Source of the DNA: an uncultured Chitinophagaceae bacterium | Lineage (GTDB): Bacteria; Bacteroidota; Bacteroidia; Chitinophagales; Chitinophagaceae | Direction of reading: 5' to 3' | NCBI GenBank assembly: GCA_903895845.1 | Contig: CAITVK010000062.1 | Span: 1-64,000 of the forward strand | DNA: 64,000 bases | Shown: in pieces, positions 47,301-55,238 of the stretch | How positions within the stretch are numbered: the first letter of the stretch is position 1 | Layout: each line of letters opens with the position of its first letter | Notes under the pieces: model-generated | What the model was told of the DNA's origin: nothing | Database searches by the model: none | Seen by the model: the letters and a program-made list of their open reading frames with translations, nothing else | Made by a program: the position numbers and the translations under genes

Positions 47301-49589
47301 GGCAATGCAGTAAGTGCGGGCATACTGTACAACTACCTCGACAAGCCCTGCCAGATAAACATACCCAACAAGGGTACGGTGTACATCGTGTACGATGCCA
47401 CAGGTAGCAGGCTACAGAAGATATTTACACCTGCTCCCCCTTCAGGGGGCTGGGGGGCAGGGGGCGGGGCTTCCCACATCACCACCTACATCAATGAGTT
47501 TGTGTACGAGGAATCAAAAGTACTAACCACAGGCACTAATGTGTCCTTGGGCGGTGGCGGTGCGGTGTCATATATCAACTTCGAGGAGGGGCGCATAAGG
47601 GTAATATCACCTTTCAGCAGTACCACCACCTTCAATAATTTAGCGGTGGACAATGAGCAGGTGTCAGGCAGCATCGCGCTTCCAATAGGGTCTGGTACAT
47701 TAGACTACTTCATCCGTGACTACCAAGCCAATGTGCGGATGATACTCACCGAAGAGAGCCACAGTAGTTACGGTACCTGCACGATGGAAACGGGTAGGGC
47801 AGGTTCAGAAGACCCTATTTTTGGTCAGGTAGGAACAGGCAACGAAGTAGAAAAAACACGTGTTGCCACAAGCAGCATTACTGGCTTCGACTGGACAAAC
47901 AATACCATTGGCAGCAGTGTAAGCAAAGTGGGTAAGCTAGCAGCAAGTAAGATAGGCCCTAACAGCTTGCTAAAAGTGATGGCAGGTGATGAGATAACGG
48001 CAACCTCGCTGTATTACTTCAATCACCCTGCAGTAAATAGTGGCAGCAGTAGTGCCGCAACAACGGATCTGGTTACCAGTGTCATTGGTTCTCTCACACA
48101 AGTACTAAGCACTAGTGGTGCAGTAAACACAGCAATGCAAGGGCAGGCAACCAACATTACATCGCCACTCAACAGCAACAATCCTTTTGGGGTGGCGGTG
48201 CTACCCGATGCCGCTGCAACAGACAATCTGCCAAAAGCATACCTCTCTGTTTTGTTCTTTGATGAGCGGTTCAATTTTGTTGGCTCAGAACCAGTGCATA
48301 GCGACAGGGTGAAAGTAGAGGGCAACAATACCGACATATTAAGCATTACAGGCATAAAAGCTCCCAAGAATGGCTATGCCTACATATATGTGAGCAATGA
48401 AAGCGATGAGCCTGTTTACTTCGACAACCTGAAGGTGAGCCATACCCGTGGCAGCATCGTAGAAGAGAATCACTATTATGCCTACGGGTTAAAGATAGCG
48501 GCCATCAGCAGCCACGTGTTGCCAGCAGCCAATGAAGGGAATACTAAAAACAACTATCTTTACCAAGGTGACTTTAGCCAGTTTGATGAAGAAGTGGGTT
48601 GGAACGACTTTGAGTTGCGCAACTACGACCCACAGATAGGGCGTTGGATACAGCAAGACCCTTATGATCAATACGAAAGTCCATATGTGGGTATGGGCAA
48701 TGACCCAGTGAATGGGGTTGACCCAGATGGAGGTTTAGGGGTTAACTTAGGAACTATTACTCTCCTCGGGCGTATAGCAGTTACTGCAGGTGGTGCAGCC
48801 GCAGGTTATTTGATTGATAAGAATAATGGTGGCAATGGTTGGGATGGTGCTGTCATTGGCGGGGCAATTGCATTAGGTGCCACGTTTATACCTCCTTTTA
48901 GTGTTGATGCAGCTATTAAGGGAGTCGGTGGAACTACTGAAAAAATAGTAAGCGCAGGGGTACAAGTGGCTGATGTTGCTGCAAATGTTGTTGAATTGAA
49001 TATTCACCAACAAGAAATCGTAAAACAACTCCCTACGCCCACAATCCCAGCCCCATCTACGCCAACAAGTCTATCAGGATCGGCTAATATTAGTATTAAT
49101 AACCCACCTACTTCAAATAATTCACCACGTGGTAACAATACACCACATACGCAAATACCAAAGCTACAACTGCCAGCAAAACCTAATTCCCCACCATCGA
49201 AGTATGTTCCAAAAACCCAATCAGCTAGTGTTGATAATAGTAAGAAAATAATAGAAAAAATAACTAGTATTGCACAAAAAATTGACAGAGGATCATTAGT
49301 AATAGAATCGACAAAGTTCTATTTTAAATATGGTAAAAAAGCAGTTGAAATATTTAAGAAATATAAAGTTGTTAAAGTTTTAACCAAAGTAACTGGGCTA
49401 GCTAGTATTTATGATGAAGGAGTAAAGGCTTCCGAAGCAGCACATGATAAAAAACCTTTGTTAGCTATTTATCATAGTTTAAATGCTGGGGCACAAGTTT
49501 TATTTCTCTTTGATGGTGGTGAGGCAATTGAATTCTGGTGGAATCTTAGCAATGTAGTTATTGATGAAAATCTTCCAGAAAAAAAATAA
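44343..49589 (+). CDS. RHS repeat-associated core protein, candidate polymorphic toxin
   Basis: A 1748-aa protein with a signal peptide (LFIIVLLSFVTQGLFGQ). A DUF6443-like region (TDGLGRSMERI) at about 170-200 is followed by many YD repeats (YDDMGRLQNKTLD, YDDNGNLLLDMN). The RHS core (YYAYGLKIAAIS...LRNYDPQIGRWIQQDP...DPDGG) ends near residue 1464. The remaining about 280 residues are unlike the core: a Gly-rich hydrophobic stretch (AAAGYLIDKNN...AVIGGAIALGATFIPPF), a Pro/Ser/Asn linker and a Lys-rich helical tip. This is the classical position of a variable toxin domain. I cannot name its activity. A small membrane gene follows 13 bp later. Confidence 0.85.
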   Translation: MNSPNRTIRLFIIVLLSFVTQGLFGQSWNPLYSIGVNGGKYAYDYNTTPNSLIELYSPSPLNVPDESLYTFQWQSSPVPLDIPVGSFTNISGATSNQFTFTAPLSQTTYYRCIVSDGTYTLYSNTIRIEVVSINWENHDYTRQHTILIPGQTDWKAIDALPIGTSGKLQTTNYTDGLGRSMERISKGTATPAAGSSLWGDMVQFSVFDEYGRQSKQYLPYTTTSTTESGKFKGSPITDQASYYTNSLNETSPFSEVTLYDNSPLNRARTVKSPGASWAAGNGNQAAYDMNDISEGVRLFRYYSDASLTTPDYVSCSELYPTNSLYKTTHTDENGKLVIEYANKAGQLILKKVQIDDSPGTQHNGWICTYYVYDDFGLLRFQVSPKGVDYLDGDGWVDNISFQSGSVTSTISGTTTTTNTNLDGLVFYYQYDEKGRCIVKKTPDAKQLNMVYDNRDRVVFMQDGNQAAIPQWTANLYDELDRPIITALYNTSNTVAQLQTAISGSLSTITSTTVTNPAKALTDLVVTTRNTTIQTYSASNSIEFIDGFESGTSDAFETNIATGAMSPATSSTVSTYNSPISPTSLNDATVCTILKYQFYDDYTFAGAKPFSSNFNNTQAYATSSTVLAITPSVRTISFPTGSRVRILNTTSFLNTTQYYDDDGQPIQTLEENMKDGTDITTNQYAFDGRLLSTYSSHTTVGTGYSDFGTLTKNLFDNIGRVTSIQKQFGGNKYQTIANYTYDDMGRLQNKTLDPNFNNPTTGNNFLESLAYSYNIHNQLVGINKDYAQKTAGTYNKWGNYFGMFLGFDANNEPDPNHPLFASHQLNGQVNGTLWNTQGDDEQRKYDFSYDNAGRLSNAAFKQLDPSSATWGNGKLDFSVSGQNGSGNIQYDLNGNILYMSQRGVVAGGSAPTTIDDLAYTYKSYSNQLIKVTDANTAATNGSAGDFKDGTNTGNDYTYDDNGNLLLDMNKGINNITGATTTTITDASGNAVSAGILYNYLDKPCQINIPNKGTVYIVYDATGSRLQKIFTPAPPSGGWGAGGGASHITTYINEFVYEESKVLTTGTNVSLGGGGAVSYINFEEGRIRVISPFSSTTTFNNLAVDNEQVSGSIALPIGSGTLDYFIRDYQANVRMILTEESHSSYGTCTMETGRAGSEDPIFGQVGTGNEVEKTRVATSSITGFDWTNNTIGSSVSKVGKLAASKIGPNSLLKVMAGDEITATSLYYFNHPAVNSGSSSAATTDLVTSVIGSLTQVLSTSGAVNTAMQGQATNITSPLNSNNPFGVAVLPDAAATDNLPKAYLSVLFFDERFNFVGSEPVHSDRVKVEGNNTDILSITGIKAPKNGYAYIYVSNESDEPVYFDNLKVSHTRGSIVEENHYYAYGLKIAAISSHVLPAANEGNTKNNYLYQGDFSQFDEEVGWNDFELRNYDPQIGRWIQQDPYDQYESPYVGMGNDPVNGVDPDGGLGVNLGTITLLGRIAVTAGGAAAGYLIDKNNGGNGWDGAVIGGAIALGATFIPPFSVDAAIKGVGGTTEKIVSAGVQVADVAANVVELNIHQQEIVKQLPTPTIPAPSTPTSLSGSANISINNPPTSNNSPRGNNTPHTQIPKLQLPAKPNSPPSKYVPKTQSASVDNSKKIIEKITSIAQKIDRGSLVIESTKFYFKYGKKAVEIFKKYKVVKVLTKVTGLASIYDEGVKASEAAHDKKPLLAIYHSLNAGAQVLFLFDGGEAIEFWWNLSNVVIDENLPEKK

Positions 49590-49602
49590 AAATAATTTTA
49601 TT

Positions 49603-49992
49603 ATGATTGTATTTGATTTTGTTTTTTACTATTTAACCTATTGGTTCACAAAAAATAAAGAAAAACTTAGTTGGAGTACACCGCCTGAAAGGACGGCGTA
49701 TGCTATGGGGTTAATGGTAGTAGATATAGTGTTTTCAATTAGTATATTATTTGAGCATTATAATCTTTCAATTCAGTTTAGTATTTCCAAACTTTATTTT
49801 CTAATAATTGGGTTGGCTGTTATGCAATTTTTTCAATTTATTTATATAAAAAGAAATAGATACGAAAAAATTTCAAAAAAAATACCAGAGTACTTTTCGA
49901 TTAGTGATGATACTGGTGCAAATATTTCCATAGCCATTGCATCCTTATTAATTATGTCTCCTTTTATAATCCTAATTATTTTTTCATTCTAA
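49603..49992 (+). CDS. small membrane protein, candidate immunity protein
   Basis: 129 aa from the ATG at 49603, 13 bp after the RHS stop. A longer frame from 49561 overlaps the RHS gene. Four hydrophobic segments are visible: MIVFDFVFYYLTYWF, GLMVVDIVFSISILF, LYFLIIGLAVMQFFQFIYI and IAIASLLIMSPFIILIIFSF. I do not recognise a family. Position, size and membrane nature fit an immunity protein against a membrane-acting toxin tip, which is inference. The base composition is as AT-rich as the toxin tip and unlike the RHS core. Confidence 0.65.
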   Translation: MIVFDFVFYYLTYWFTKNKEKLSWSTPPERTAYAMGLMVVDIVFSISILFEHYNLSIQFSISKLYFLIIGLAVMQFFQFIYIKRNRYEKISKKIPEYFSISDDTGANISIAIASLLIMSPFIILIIFSF

Positions 49993-50087
49993 TAGAATGC
50001 GCAAATGGCTGGAGTATACCTAAATAAAAGAAATATTAAAGTGACCCTTAATAAATGGTTGCTTACTGTAAGTAAAAATAATGTCTC

Positions 50088-50325
50088 CATCTAGCGCATG
50101 TGTGTAACGGCTACTTAACTGGTGCAGGAGTATAAGAAAATTGGGAACCCATCTAGCGCAGGTGTGTAACGGCTACTCGAGCATGGTCTCTGACCTGTTC
50201 GTAGCCGTTACTTAATCCCGAAAAAGGTAAAGTAATAAGTTCTTTGGACCCAACTGGCGCATGAATGTTAGGGTATCCCCTGTCTAGTTCATGACTTCTG
50301 TCATGGACTGGCCGTTACTAAGGGT
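50088..50325. repeat. cluster of hairpin-plus-tail repeats
   Basis: CATCTAGCGCATGTGTGTAA (with CGGCTACT following) at 50089-50115 recurs with one change at 50150-50177. GTAGCCGTTACTTAATCC (50201-50218) is its inverse complement-like partner. GTTCATGAC-TTCT-GTCATGGAC (50286-50308) is a hairpin followed by TGGCCGTTACTAAGG. No gene is seen between 49993 and 51683. Confidence 0.6.
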
Positions 50326-50390
50326 CGAATTGTAAAGGTTCAGCTAATCGGGGTTTTGCTGTTGGAACATCTTTAAGCGTAACGGGATGT

Positions 50391-50705
50391 CGAACTTGCA
50401 AATAATAGGGGTTTCCAACCCCGTCAAAATGTAAAAAAGAAAGCAGAAAACCTAAAACTATTGTTAGACAGCGAAATGAAGGTACAAGATGCGCAAATTC
50501 CATTGTGAGACGCAATAATTACTATTCGAGATGCGATAATGTTACTTCAAGACGCAATAATGTTACTGAGAGATGCAATAATCATACTGCGAGATACGAT
50601 AATGTTGTTGAGAGATGCGATAATGTTACCAAGAGATTCAATAATTATACAATGAGTATTGATAATTTGCAAAAGGCATATTTCAAGTAAAATATAAAGA
50701 GTAGG
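50391..50705. repeat. approximately 310-bp direct repeat, copy 1, with 21-bp tandem array
   Basis: The segment from CGAACTTGCAAATA to AGAGTAG recurs at 51297-51609. It contains about ten 21-bp units (50465-50674) with the core GAGATGCGATAATGTTAC. The plus strand is open at 50505-50690 and would encode RCDNVT-type heptads. No start signal supports translation. Confidence 0.88.
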
Positions 50706-50762
50706 ATAAGACTCTGTTCATCCAACTGTGTCAAATTGAATTATGATTAAATTTGACACAAT

Positions 50763-50906
50763 ATGGAAGAAACACAATTCAACTTTGATTTATTTGAACG
50801 AGAAGCGATAGCTGGTCTTCGTTCAGGCAAGAAATTAGAAGGCAAAGATGGTGTATTACCTAGCTGGCGCACGTCAAATCAGGATGTTCCACGGACTCGC
50901 TGCTAA
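50763..50906 (+). pseudogene. remnant of an IS256/Mutator-type transposase N-terminus
   Basis: The frame begins MEETQFNFDLFEREAIAGL and continues RSGKKLEGKDGVLP, the N-terminal pattern of IS256-family transposases. Homology stops at about 50861, where a hairpin repeat begins, and the frame ends at 50906 after unrelated codons. The other about 370 codons of the gene are absent. Confidence 0.65.
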
Positions 50907-51200
50907 CGCACGTGTTTCACGTGTGACTTCGCTAAGATACTAGTTGAGATATTGTAGTTCTTTGATTGTAGCAAATACCACACGCCACAGGCGATGCGGT
51001 AGCAGCGAAGATGGTAGCGAATTTGCCAACTGGCGCCAACTGGCGCAAGTGTTGCGATAGCATCACTTGTGCCTAATAGTCGAACCAGTTTTTAACTGGA
51101 ATTCGCTAAGATAAAAGCATCTATACAGCACAAACTAGTCCATGAATGTTAGGGTCTAGCGCATGAATACTTTTGTATGCTTGTTGTTACTAAGTTTTGA
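50865..51200. repeat. second cluster of hairpin-plus-tail repeats
   Basis: CGCACGTGTTTCACGTGTGACTTC, continuing GCTAAGATA (50907-50939), matches the 26948 copy. GGCGCAAGTG and CACTTGTGCC (51041-51072) form a stem, followed by AACTGGAATTCGCTAAGATA. GCGCATGAATAC-TTTT-GTATGC (51160-51180) is another, with the tail TTGTTGTTACTAAG. The stems differ, while the tails are similar. Confidence 0.6.
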
Positions 51201-51296
51201 ATAAGTAAAGTTCTTTGAAAATAGAATAGACAGATGCAAATAATGGTTAGTTAGCTTTGTATAAACTGCTGTTTGTACATGTTAAGCCAAGCGTCG

Positions 51297-51609
51297 CGAA
51301 CTTGCAAATGATAGGGTTTCTAACCCCGTTATAATGTAAAAAGAGAGCAAAAAACCTAAAACCATTGTTAGACAGCGAAATGAAGGTATGAGATGGGCAA
51401 ATTTCATTGTTAGATACAATAATTACTATTTGAGATGCGATAATGTTACTTCAAGATGCAATAATGTTACTGAGAGATGCAATAATCTTACTGCGAGATA
51501 CGATAATGTTGTTGAGAGATACGATAAGGTTACCAAGAGATTCAATAATTATACAATGAGTATTGATAATTTGCAAAAGGCATGTTTCAGTAAAAAATAT
51601 AAATAGTAG
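51297..51609. repeat. approximately 310-bp direct repeat, copy 2, with 21-bp tandem array
   Basis: A near-copy of 50391-50705, offset by about 905 bp. The 21-bp array (about 51369-51578) keeps register and most bases. Substitutions are scattered, with a few short indels outside the array. Confidence 0.88.
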
Positions 51610-51683
51610 AACTAATAAACCAAAGAGAATTACTTTAAGTGGAAAGATTATAAAACAGATTTATTAACGAATAAAAAATGTGT

Positions 51684-52268
51684 ATGTTAAAAAGATTCTA
51701 TTGTTTATTGATTGTGTTGTGTGTTTACAGTCCTAGTTTATTTGCCCAGCATTTTATGCATAGTGCTGGTGCTACCATATCTGCTATTACAGGTACGGTG
51801 CAGATACCGGGTGGCTCGGAAAGTTTTGGTCTCAGCCAAACAAACCTCACCTATTTTCCTAGGTACAACTTTGTGGAGAATGAAAATTCTTCCATCAGTG
51901 TGGGTGCGCCAATTGGGCTTGGCATTGCTGTAGTAAACAATACCGGTGGCAACGATGCAGGTATCTCTTTTGCGTATGATTTGCCTGTGGTGGTAGATTA
52001 TAATATAGGCTGTAAATCTACAAAAGCCAACGACAAGCGCTTTGGCGGTTACGTAGGCGCAGGTTTTGGGTACTACAAAATAAGTATCTCCAATAGCGAA
52101 TATTCAAACTACAACGGGGCAACCTATGGCCCAATGGTGAGGGGTGGCGTTCGGTTCAATTCACCAAAGTGGGGTAATGAGGCTGTAACGATTGGTATGT
52201 ACTATAAACAGGGAATGGAGAGCGATAAACTCACTACCATTGGTTTTAATGTACTATATGATTTTTAA
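51684..52268 (+). CDS. small outer-membrane beta-barrel protein
   Basis: 194 aa from the ATG at 51684 (51678 is an alternative). A signal peptide (FYCLLIVLCVYSPSLFAQ) is followed by alternating strands (GGYVGAGFGYYKISI, GPMVRGGVRF, EAVTIGMYYKQGM) ending in FNVLYDF with terminal Phe. This fits an 8-strand OmpX/OmpW-like barrel common in Bacteroidota. No specific function can be given. It lies 75 bp after the second direct-repeat copy. Confidence 0.75.
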   Translation: MLKRFYCLLIVLCVYSPSLFAQHFMHSAGATISAITGTVQIPGGSESFGLSQTNLTYFPRYNFVENENSSISVGAPIGLGIAVVNNTGGNDAGISFAYDLPVVVDYNIGCKSTKANDKRFGGYVGAGFGYYKISISNSEYSNYNGATYGPMVRGGVRFNSPKWGNEAVTIGMYYKQGMESDKLTTIGFNVLYDF

Positions 52269-52354
52269 GGTTTATTATTGCTTTTTGGAAAATAAATAGT
52301 GCCTTAAAAAAGGGCTTTAGTTAAGAGATAAATAAAAAGAATGCAAGGTTTTTC

Positions 52355-52389
52355 CTTAGTGTGTCTTTGTGCCTTCAGGTCTTTGTGGC
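52355..52389. repeat. single arm of GCCACAAAGAC hairpin family
   Basis: GTGTCTTTGTGCCTTC followed by AGGTCTTTGTGGC resembles the right arms at 3892-3904 and 10908-10920. The opposite arm is missing or decayed. Confidence 0.6.
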
Positions 52390-52447
52390 AAAAGTCTTTA
52401 TCCAACTTTTGGTTGTGGAATGGCTATAATGATTAATACTGTTTGTT

Positions 52448-53434
52448 ATGAAATATTTATTCGGAGGATTAATGGTGATGGCACTGCTGGCAGCTTGCAA
52501 AAATGACAAACAAGAAAAGAAAGGATACTTTGCGACTAAGCTTGCCAATATTTTTGGTGGAGGCAGCAGTGGCGATTCTGCAATAGTTGCGCCACTTACG
52601 CTACATTACAAGGTAGGGGCAAAAATGTATTATACCATTTCTTCCGAAGATGAAACAACGGTTGAGACAAGTGCCAAGACGGTAAAAAATAGTAGCAAAA
52701 CAACAATTGGGTTAGTATATGAAGTTGTAAAAGACAGTGCCAACCAATACCTATTGAAATTAACCTTCGATAAATTACATTTCTCTAAAAAGAAAGAGGA
52801 TGTAGAGCAAGATTTGGATGCAGACAATGGCAAAGTAAGTATTGACCCCACAGAGAGGGTGTTAGGGGGAATGAAAGGCACCTCTTTATGGGTAACAATG
52901 ACTTCCAAGGGGAAAGTATTGAAAGTAGATGGTTACAAATCTATGAGCGACAGCCTTCTGAATGCCACGGGGATTGCTGCAAACAGCCAGGAAGTTGCCT
53001 TGTTTCAAACACAGATGGAGAAACTGGTAGGCGAAGAATTTATGAAGAGTATTCTAGAGCAAGGTGCTGGTCTGTTCCCTGATAAGGCTATTAATGAAGG
53101 TGAAACTTGGAACAGAAAAGAAACACAGACCATAAGTGGCTTGAAAGTAAATGCAAGTACAACCTATAAATTAAAATCTATTGACGATGGTATTATTACT
53201 ATGGTCTCAGAAACAGATATTGATAACCAAGCGACAGATTTGCAAACGATGGGCTATTCTGTGAATACTTCTTTGCAAGGGAATGAAGATAGTAAGTTTC
53301 AAATTGAGAGTGCTACAGGCTTTTTGGTAAACAGCAGGCAAGAGTCAACTTTAAAAGGAACAATTCAAATGATGGGGCAGGAGATTCCAATAAAAATAAA
53401 ATCTATAAAAGAAGTTGCGACAAGGAAAATGTAA
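52448..53434 (+). CDS. lipoprotein, DUF6263-like
   Basis: A 328-aa protein with a lipobox LLAAC (Cys at residue 17) after a short hydrophobic signal, so probably anchored to a membrane facing the periplasm or surface. The mature domain is strand-rich (LHYKVGAKMYYTISSEDETTVET, GEEFMKSILEQGAGLFPDKAINEGETW, GFLVNSRQESTLKGTIQMMGQEIPIKIKS). This pattern fits the DUF6263 family of Bacteroidota, whose function is unknown. It is followed by RteC, with no evident link. Confidence 0.7.
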   Translation: MKYLFGGLMVMALLAACKNDKQEKKGYFATKLANIFGGGSSGDSAIVAPLTLHYKVGAKMYYTISSEDETTVETSAKTVKNSSKTTIGLVYEVVKDSANQYLLKLTFDKLHFSKKKEDVEQDLDADNGKVSIDPTERVLGGMKGTSLWVTMTSKGKVLKVDGYKSMSDSLLNATGIAANSQEVALFQTQMEKLVGEEFMKSILEQGAGLFPDKAINEGETWNRKETQTISGLKVNASTTYKLKSIDDGIITMVSETDIDNQATDLQTMGYSVNTSLQGNEDSKFQIESATGFLVNSRQESTLKGTIQMMGQEIPIKIKSIKEVATRKM

Positions 53435-53622
53435 TGGAAGGATATCCCAAATCCCACCAATACCCTCCATTTTCCACCAAACCTGACCAAAGTCATATAT
53501 TTCCGATTGCGTTCCCGTCAACTTCGCCCCGAATTCTTGAAAGCGTAGTAAAGCATCAAACCATCCTTGCTTTTCCTCTCCTTCAACCATCTTTTAACTT
53601 TTTTCGATTGCTTTGGATAAAT

Positions 53623-54504
53623 ATGAATCCCAAAGTAGCTGTGTCATTAAACCAATGTAAAATGAAAGCAACACACCAAACTTTACTGGCAGATTTACAA
53701 GAACAGATAAAACAAATAAAAAATAAAATAGAAGACCCATTTCTGATTGCAGAAGCAGCAGTACAAATAATCGACAATGTAATAGTCAAAGCAAACGAAT
53801 CCTTTTCAACCTTTGAGTTTCCCTCTCAAGAAGAAGAAATTCACTTCTTTAAAGTCTTGAGGCCAGAGCTATTGTCACTCCTTTTTTTCTACAACTGCGT
53901 TTATAAGTTTGAATCTTTCAAACCATTCACTTGCAAAAGAGACATAAAAAAATATTTATTAGATCACAGGGGTGTATTAAAAAGCTTCACAGCTGAAAAT
54001 AGAGAATTCTATAAATACCACAACTCTGGGAATACTTGTTTTGATAGAATTTACTTTATAAGGGGTAAACATGACATTAAACAATTCATTGATAGTATGT
54101 CATTTGTAGTTGATAATAGGTTCTGTACAAACCACTGCTACTTAACCGCTAAAATTTTAGCAAATAAGCTTTTCAGTGTGTATTTAGAAAACTGTTTTCT
54201 AGAGCTTAAAAATAGCCCTCTCATAGTTCAGGGCACAAAATCCAGAAGTATTAAAACTACTTGGACTGGTTCAAAAGTGGCACTGATAGAATTGGCCTAT
54301 GCTATACACGAAGATTGCGCAGTAAATAATGGCAATATAGAAGTCAAAGAAATAATTGCATTACTAGAAACTGTCTTTGATATTTCGTTAGGCTATCATA
54401 GTGCCACTTTTTTAGAATTACGTCAACGGAAAAACGGAAAAACAAAATATTTGGACAATCTCAAGGAAAAGTTGCTCAGAAGGATGGAAAAGGAGAAAGC
54501 CTAA
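53623..54504 (+). CDS. RteC-family protein
   Basis: 293 aa from the ATG at 53623. A frame starting at 53434 overlaps the lipoprotein stop but encodes an unlikely leader, and 53662 is a further candidate. The RteC-type features are the helical N-terminus (LLADLQEQIKQI), the central YKYHNSGNTCFDRIYFIRG segment and the C-terminal TWTGSKVALIELAYAIHEDCAVNNG region. RteC regulates excision in CTnDOT-like conjugative transposons. In other Bacteroidota, homologues sit near HTH and mobilisation genes, as here (54816). It is the clearest sign that this part belongs to a mobile element. Confidence 0.85.
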   Translation: MNPKVAVSLNQCKMKATHQTLLADLQEQIKQIKNKIEDPFLIAEAAVQIIDNVIVKANESFSTFEFPSQEEEIHFFKVLRPELLSLLFFYNCVYKFESFKPFTCKRDIKKYLLDHRGVLKSFTAENREFYKYHNSGNTCFDRIYFIRGKHDIKQFIDSMSFVVDNRFCTNHCYLTAKILANKLFSVYLENCFLELKNSPLIVQGTKSRSIKTTWTGSKVALIELAYAIHEDCAVNNGNIEVKEIIALLETVFDISLGYHSATFLELRQRKNGKTKYLDNLKEKLLRRMEKEKA

Positions 54505-54530
54505 AAATAATCCAACCTGTTTTACACCTG

Positions 54531-54761
54531 AATAATATTTATTTTACCATATCTGTACCCTACTAGGGCTTTTTATAACTACAAACACCAGTATCATTTT
54601 TAATCCTAATAAGGTGGTATAAAAGCACCCATTTTACATCAAAATTCTAAAATTAAGTGAGTCCAAAGTTTTGTAAAACCACAGATAATTTATTTTGGAC
54701 TGATTTACAGCTAAAACAACATTTATTTTACCCTATCTCTACCCTACTAGGGTTTTTTATA
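54531..54761. repeat. pair of 47-bp direct repeats with CCCTACTAGGG palindrome
   Basis: Copy 1 (54531-54577) and copy 2 (54715-54761) share ATTTATTTTACC, TACCCTACTAGGG and TTTTTATA with few mismatches, 184 bp apart. The palindromes are at 54558-54568 and 54742-54752. Copy 2 ends 54 bp before the HTH gene, so they may be operators or recombination-protein sites. Confidence 0.75.
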
Positions 54762-54815
54762 CTTTCAAACAGCCTTCATTTGTATCATTCTAAACAGAAA
54801 ATAAAATACAATAAA

Positions 54816-55082
54816 ATGGCAGTAAGCGTAGTTACCACAGATGATCTGGAAGTATTCAGACACAATTTATTAAATGATTTAAGAACCATCATGCAAACAA
54901 AAGCACCCAAGCAGATGCAGTGGCTAAAAAGTAGTGAAGTAAGAAAGACACTAAAGATTTCACCAGGCACATTACAGAACCTCAGAATCAATGGCACACT
55001 TTCCTACACCAAAATAGGTAGCATCATCTACTATAACCAAGATGATATCGATTCCCTCCTCACCAAAAACAAATCCCACTAA
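54816..55082 (+). CDS. excisionase-like helix-turn-helix DNA-binding protein
   Basis: 88 aa from MAVSVVTTDDLEVF; a longer frame from 54657 crosses the direct repeats and is rejected. The core is QWLKSSEVRKTLKISPGTLQNLRINGTLSYTKIGSIIYYNQDDI, a MerR-like winged helix of the kind that precedes mobilisation or replication genes in Bacteroidota elements. It probably binds element DNA, possibly the direct repeats just upstream, to control excision or transcription. Confidence 0.82.
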   Translation: MAVSVVTTDDLEVFRHNLLNDLRTIMQTKAPKQMQWLKSSEVRKTLKISPGTLQNLRINGTLSYTKIGSIIYYNQDDIDSLLTKNKSH

Positions 55083-55088
55083 GTGAAA

Positions 55089-55234
55089 GCGAAGCGTATA
55101 AAAAGTGAAGCGTATAAAAAGTGAAGCGTACAACGCAATACCTACAACTTATTACTTACGACTTACGACTTACGACTTATCACTTACGACTAATAACTCA
55201 TAACTAATAACTCATAACTCATAACTCATAACTA
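55089..55234. repeat. 16-bp repeat plus heptamer array
   Basis: First, GTGAAGCGTATAAAAA-type units recur about every 16 bp (55089-55136). Then units CTACAAC, TTATTAC, TTACGAC (several), TTATCAC, TAATAAC, TCATAAC (several) follow in exact 7-bp register (55142-55234) and end 4 bp before the next ATG. Confidence 0.8.
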
Positions 55235-55238
55235 AAGA

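Noticed and set aside
50505-50690. Small plus-strand ORF of RCDNVT-type heptads in the 21-bp array (also at 51388-51606)
   Set aside because: Any indel-free 21-bp array has open frames. There is no initiation signal and the array is better described as a DNA repeat.
53351-53590. 79-codon minus-strand frame opposite the end of the lipoprotein gene and the gap before RteC
   Set aside because: The first part (MVEGEEKQGWFDALLRFQE) looks protein-like, but the frame runs antisense through the lipoprotein C-terminus. It may be a decayed fragment and is not supported as a gene.
53434-53622. 63-codon N-terminal extension of RteC coupled to the lipoprotein stop (TAATG)
   Set aside because: The extension has low-complexity, unlikely composition and the family starts near 53623.
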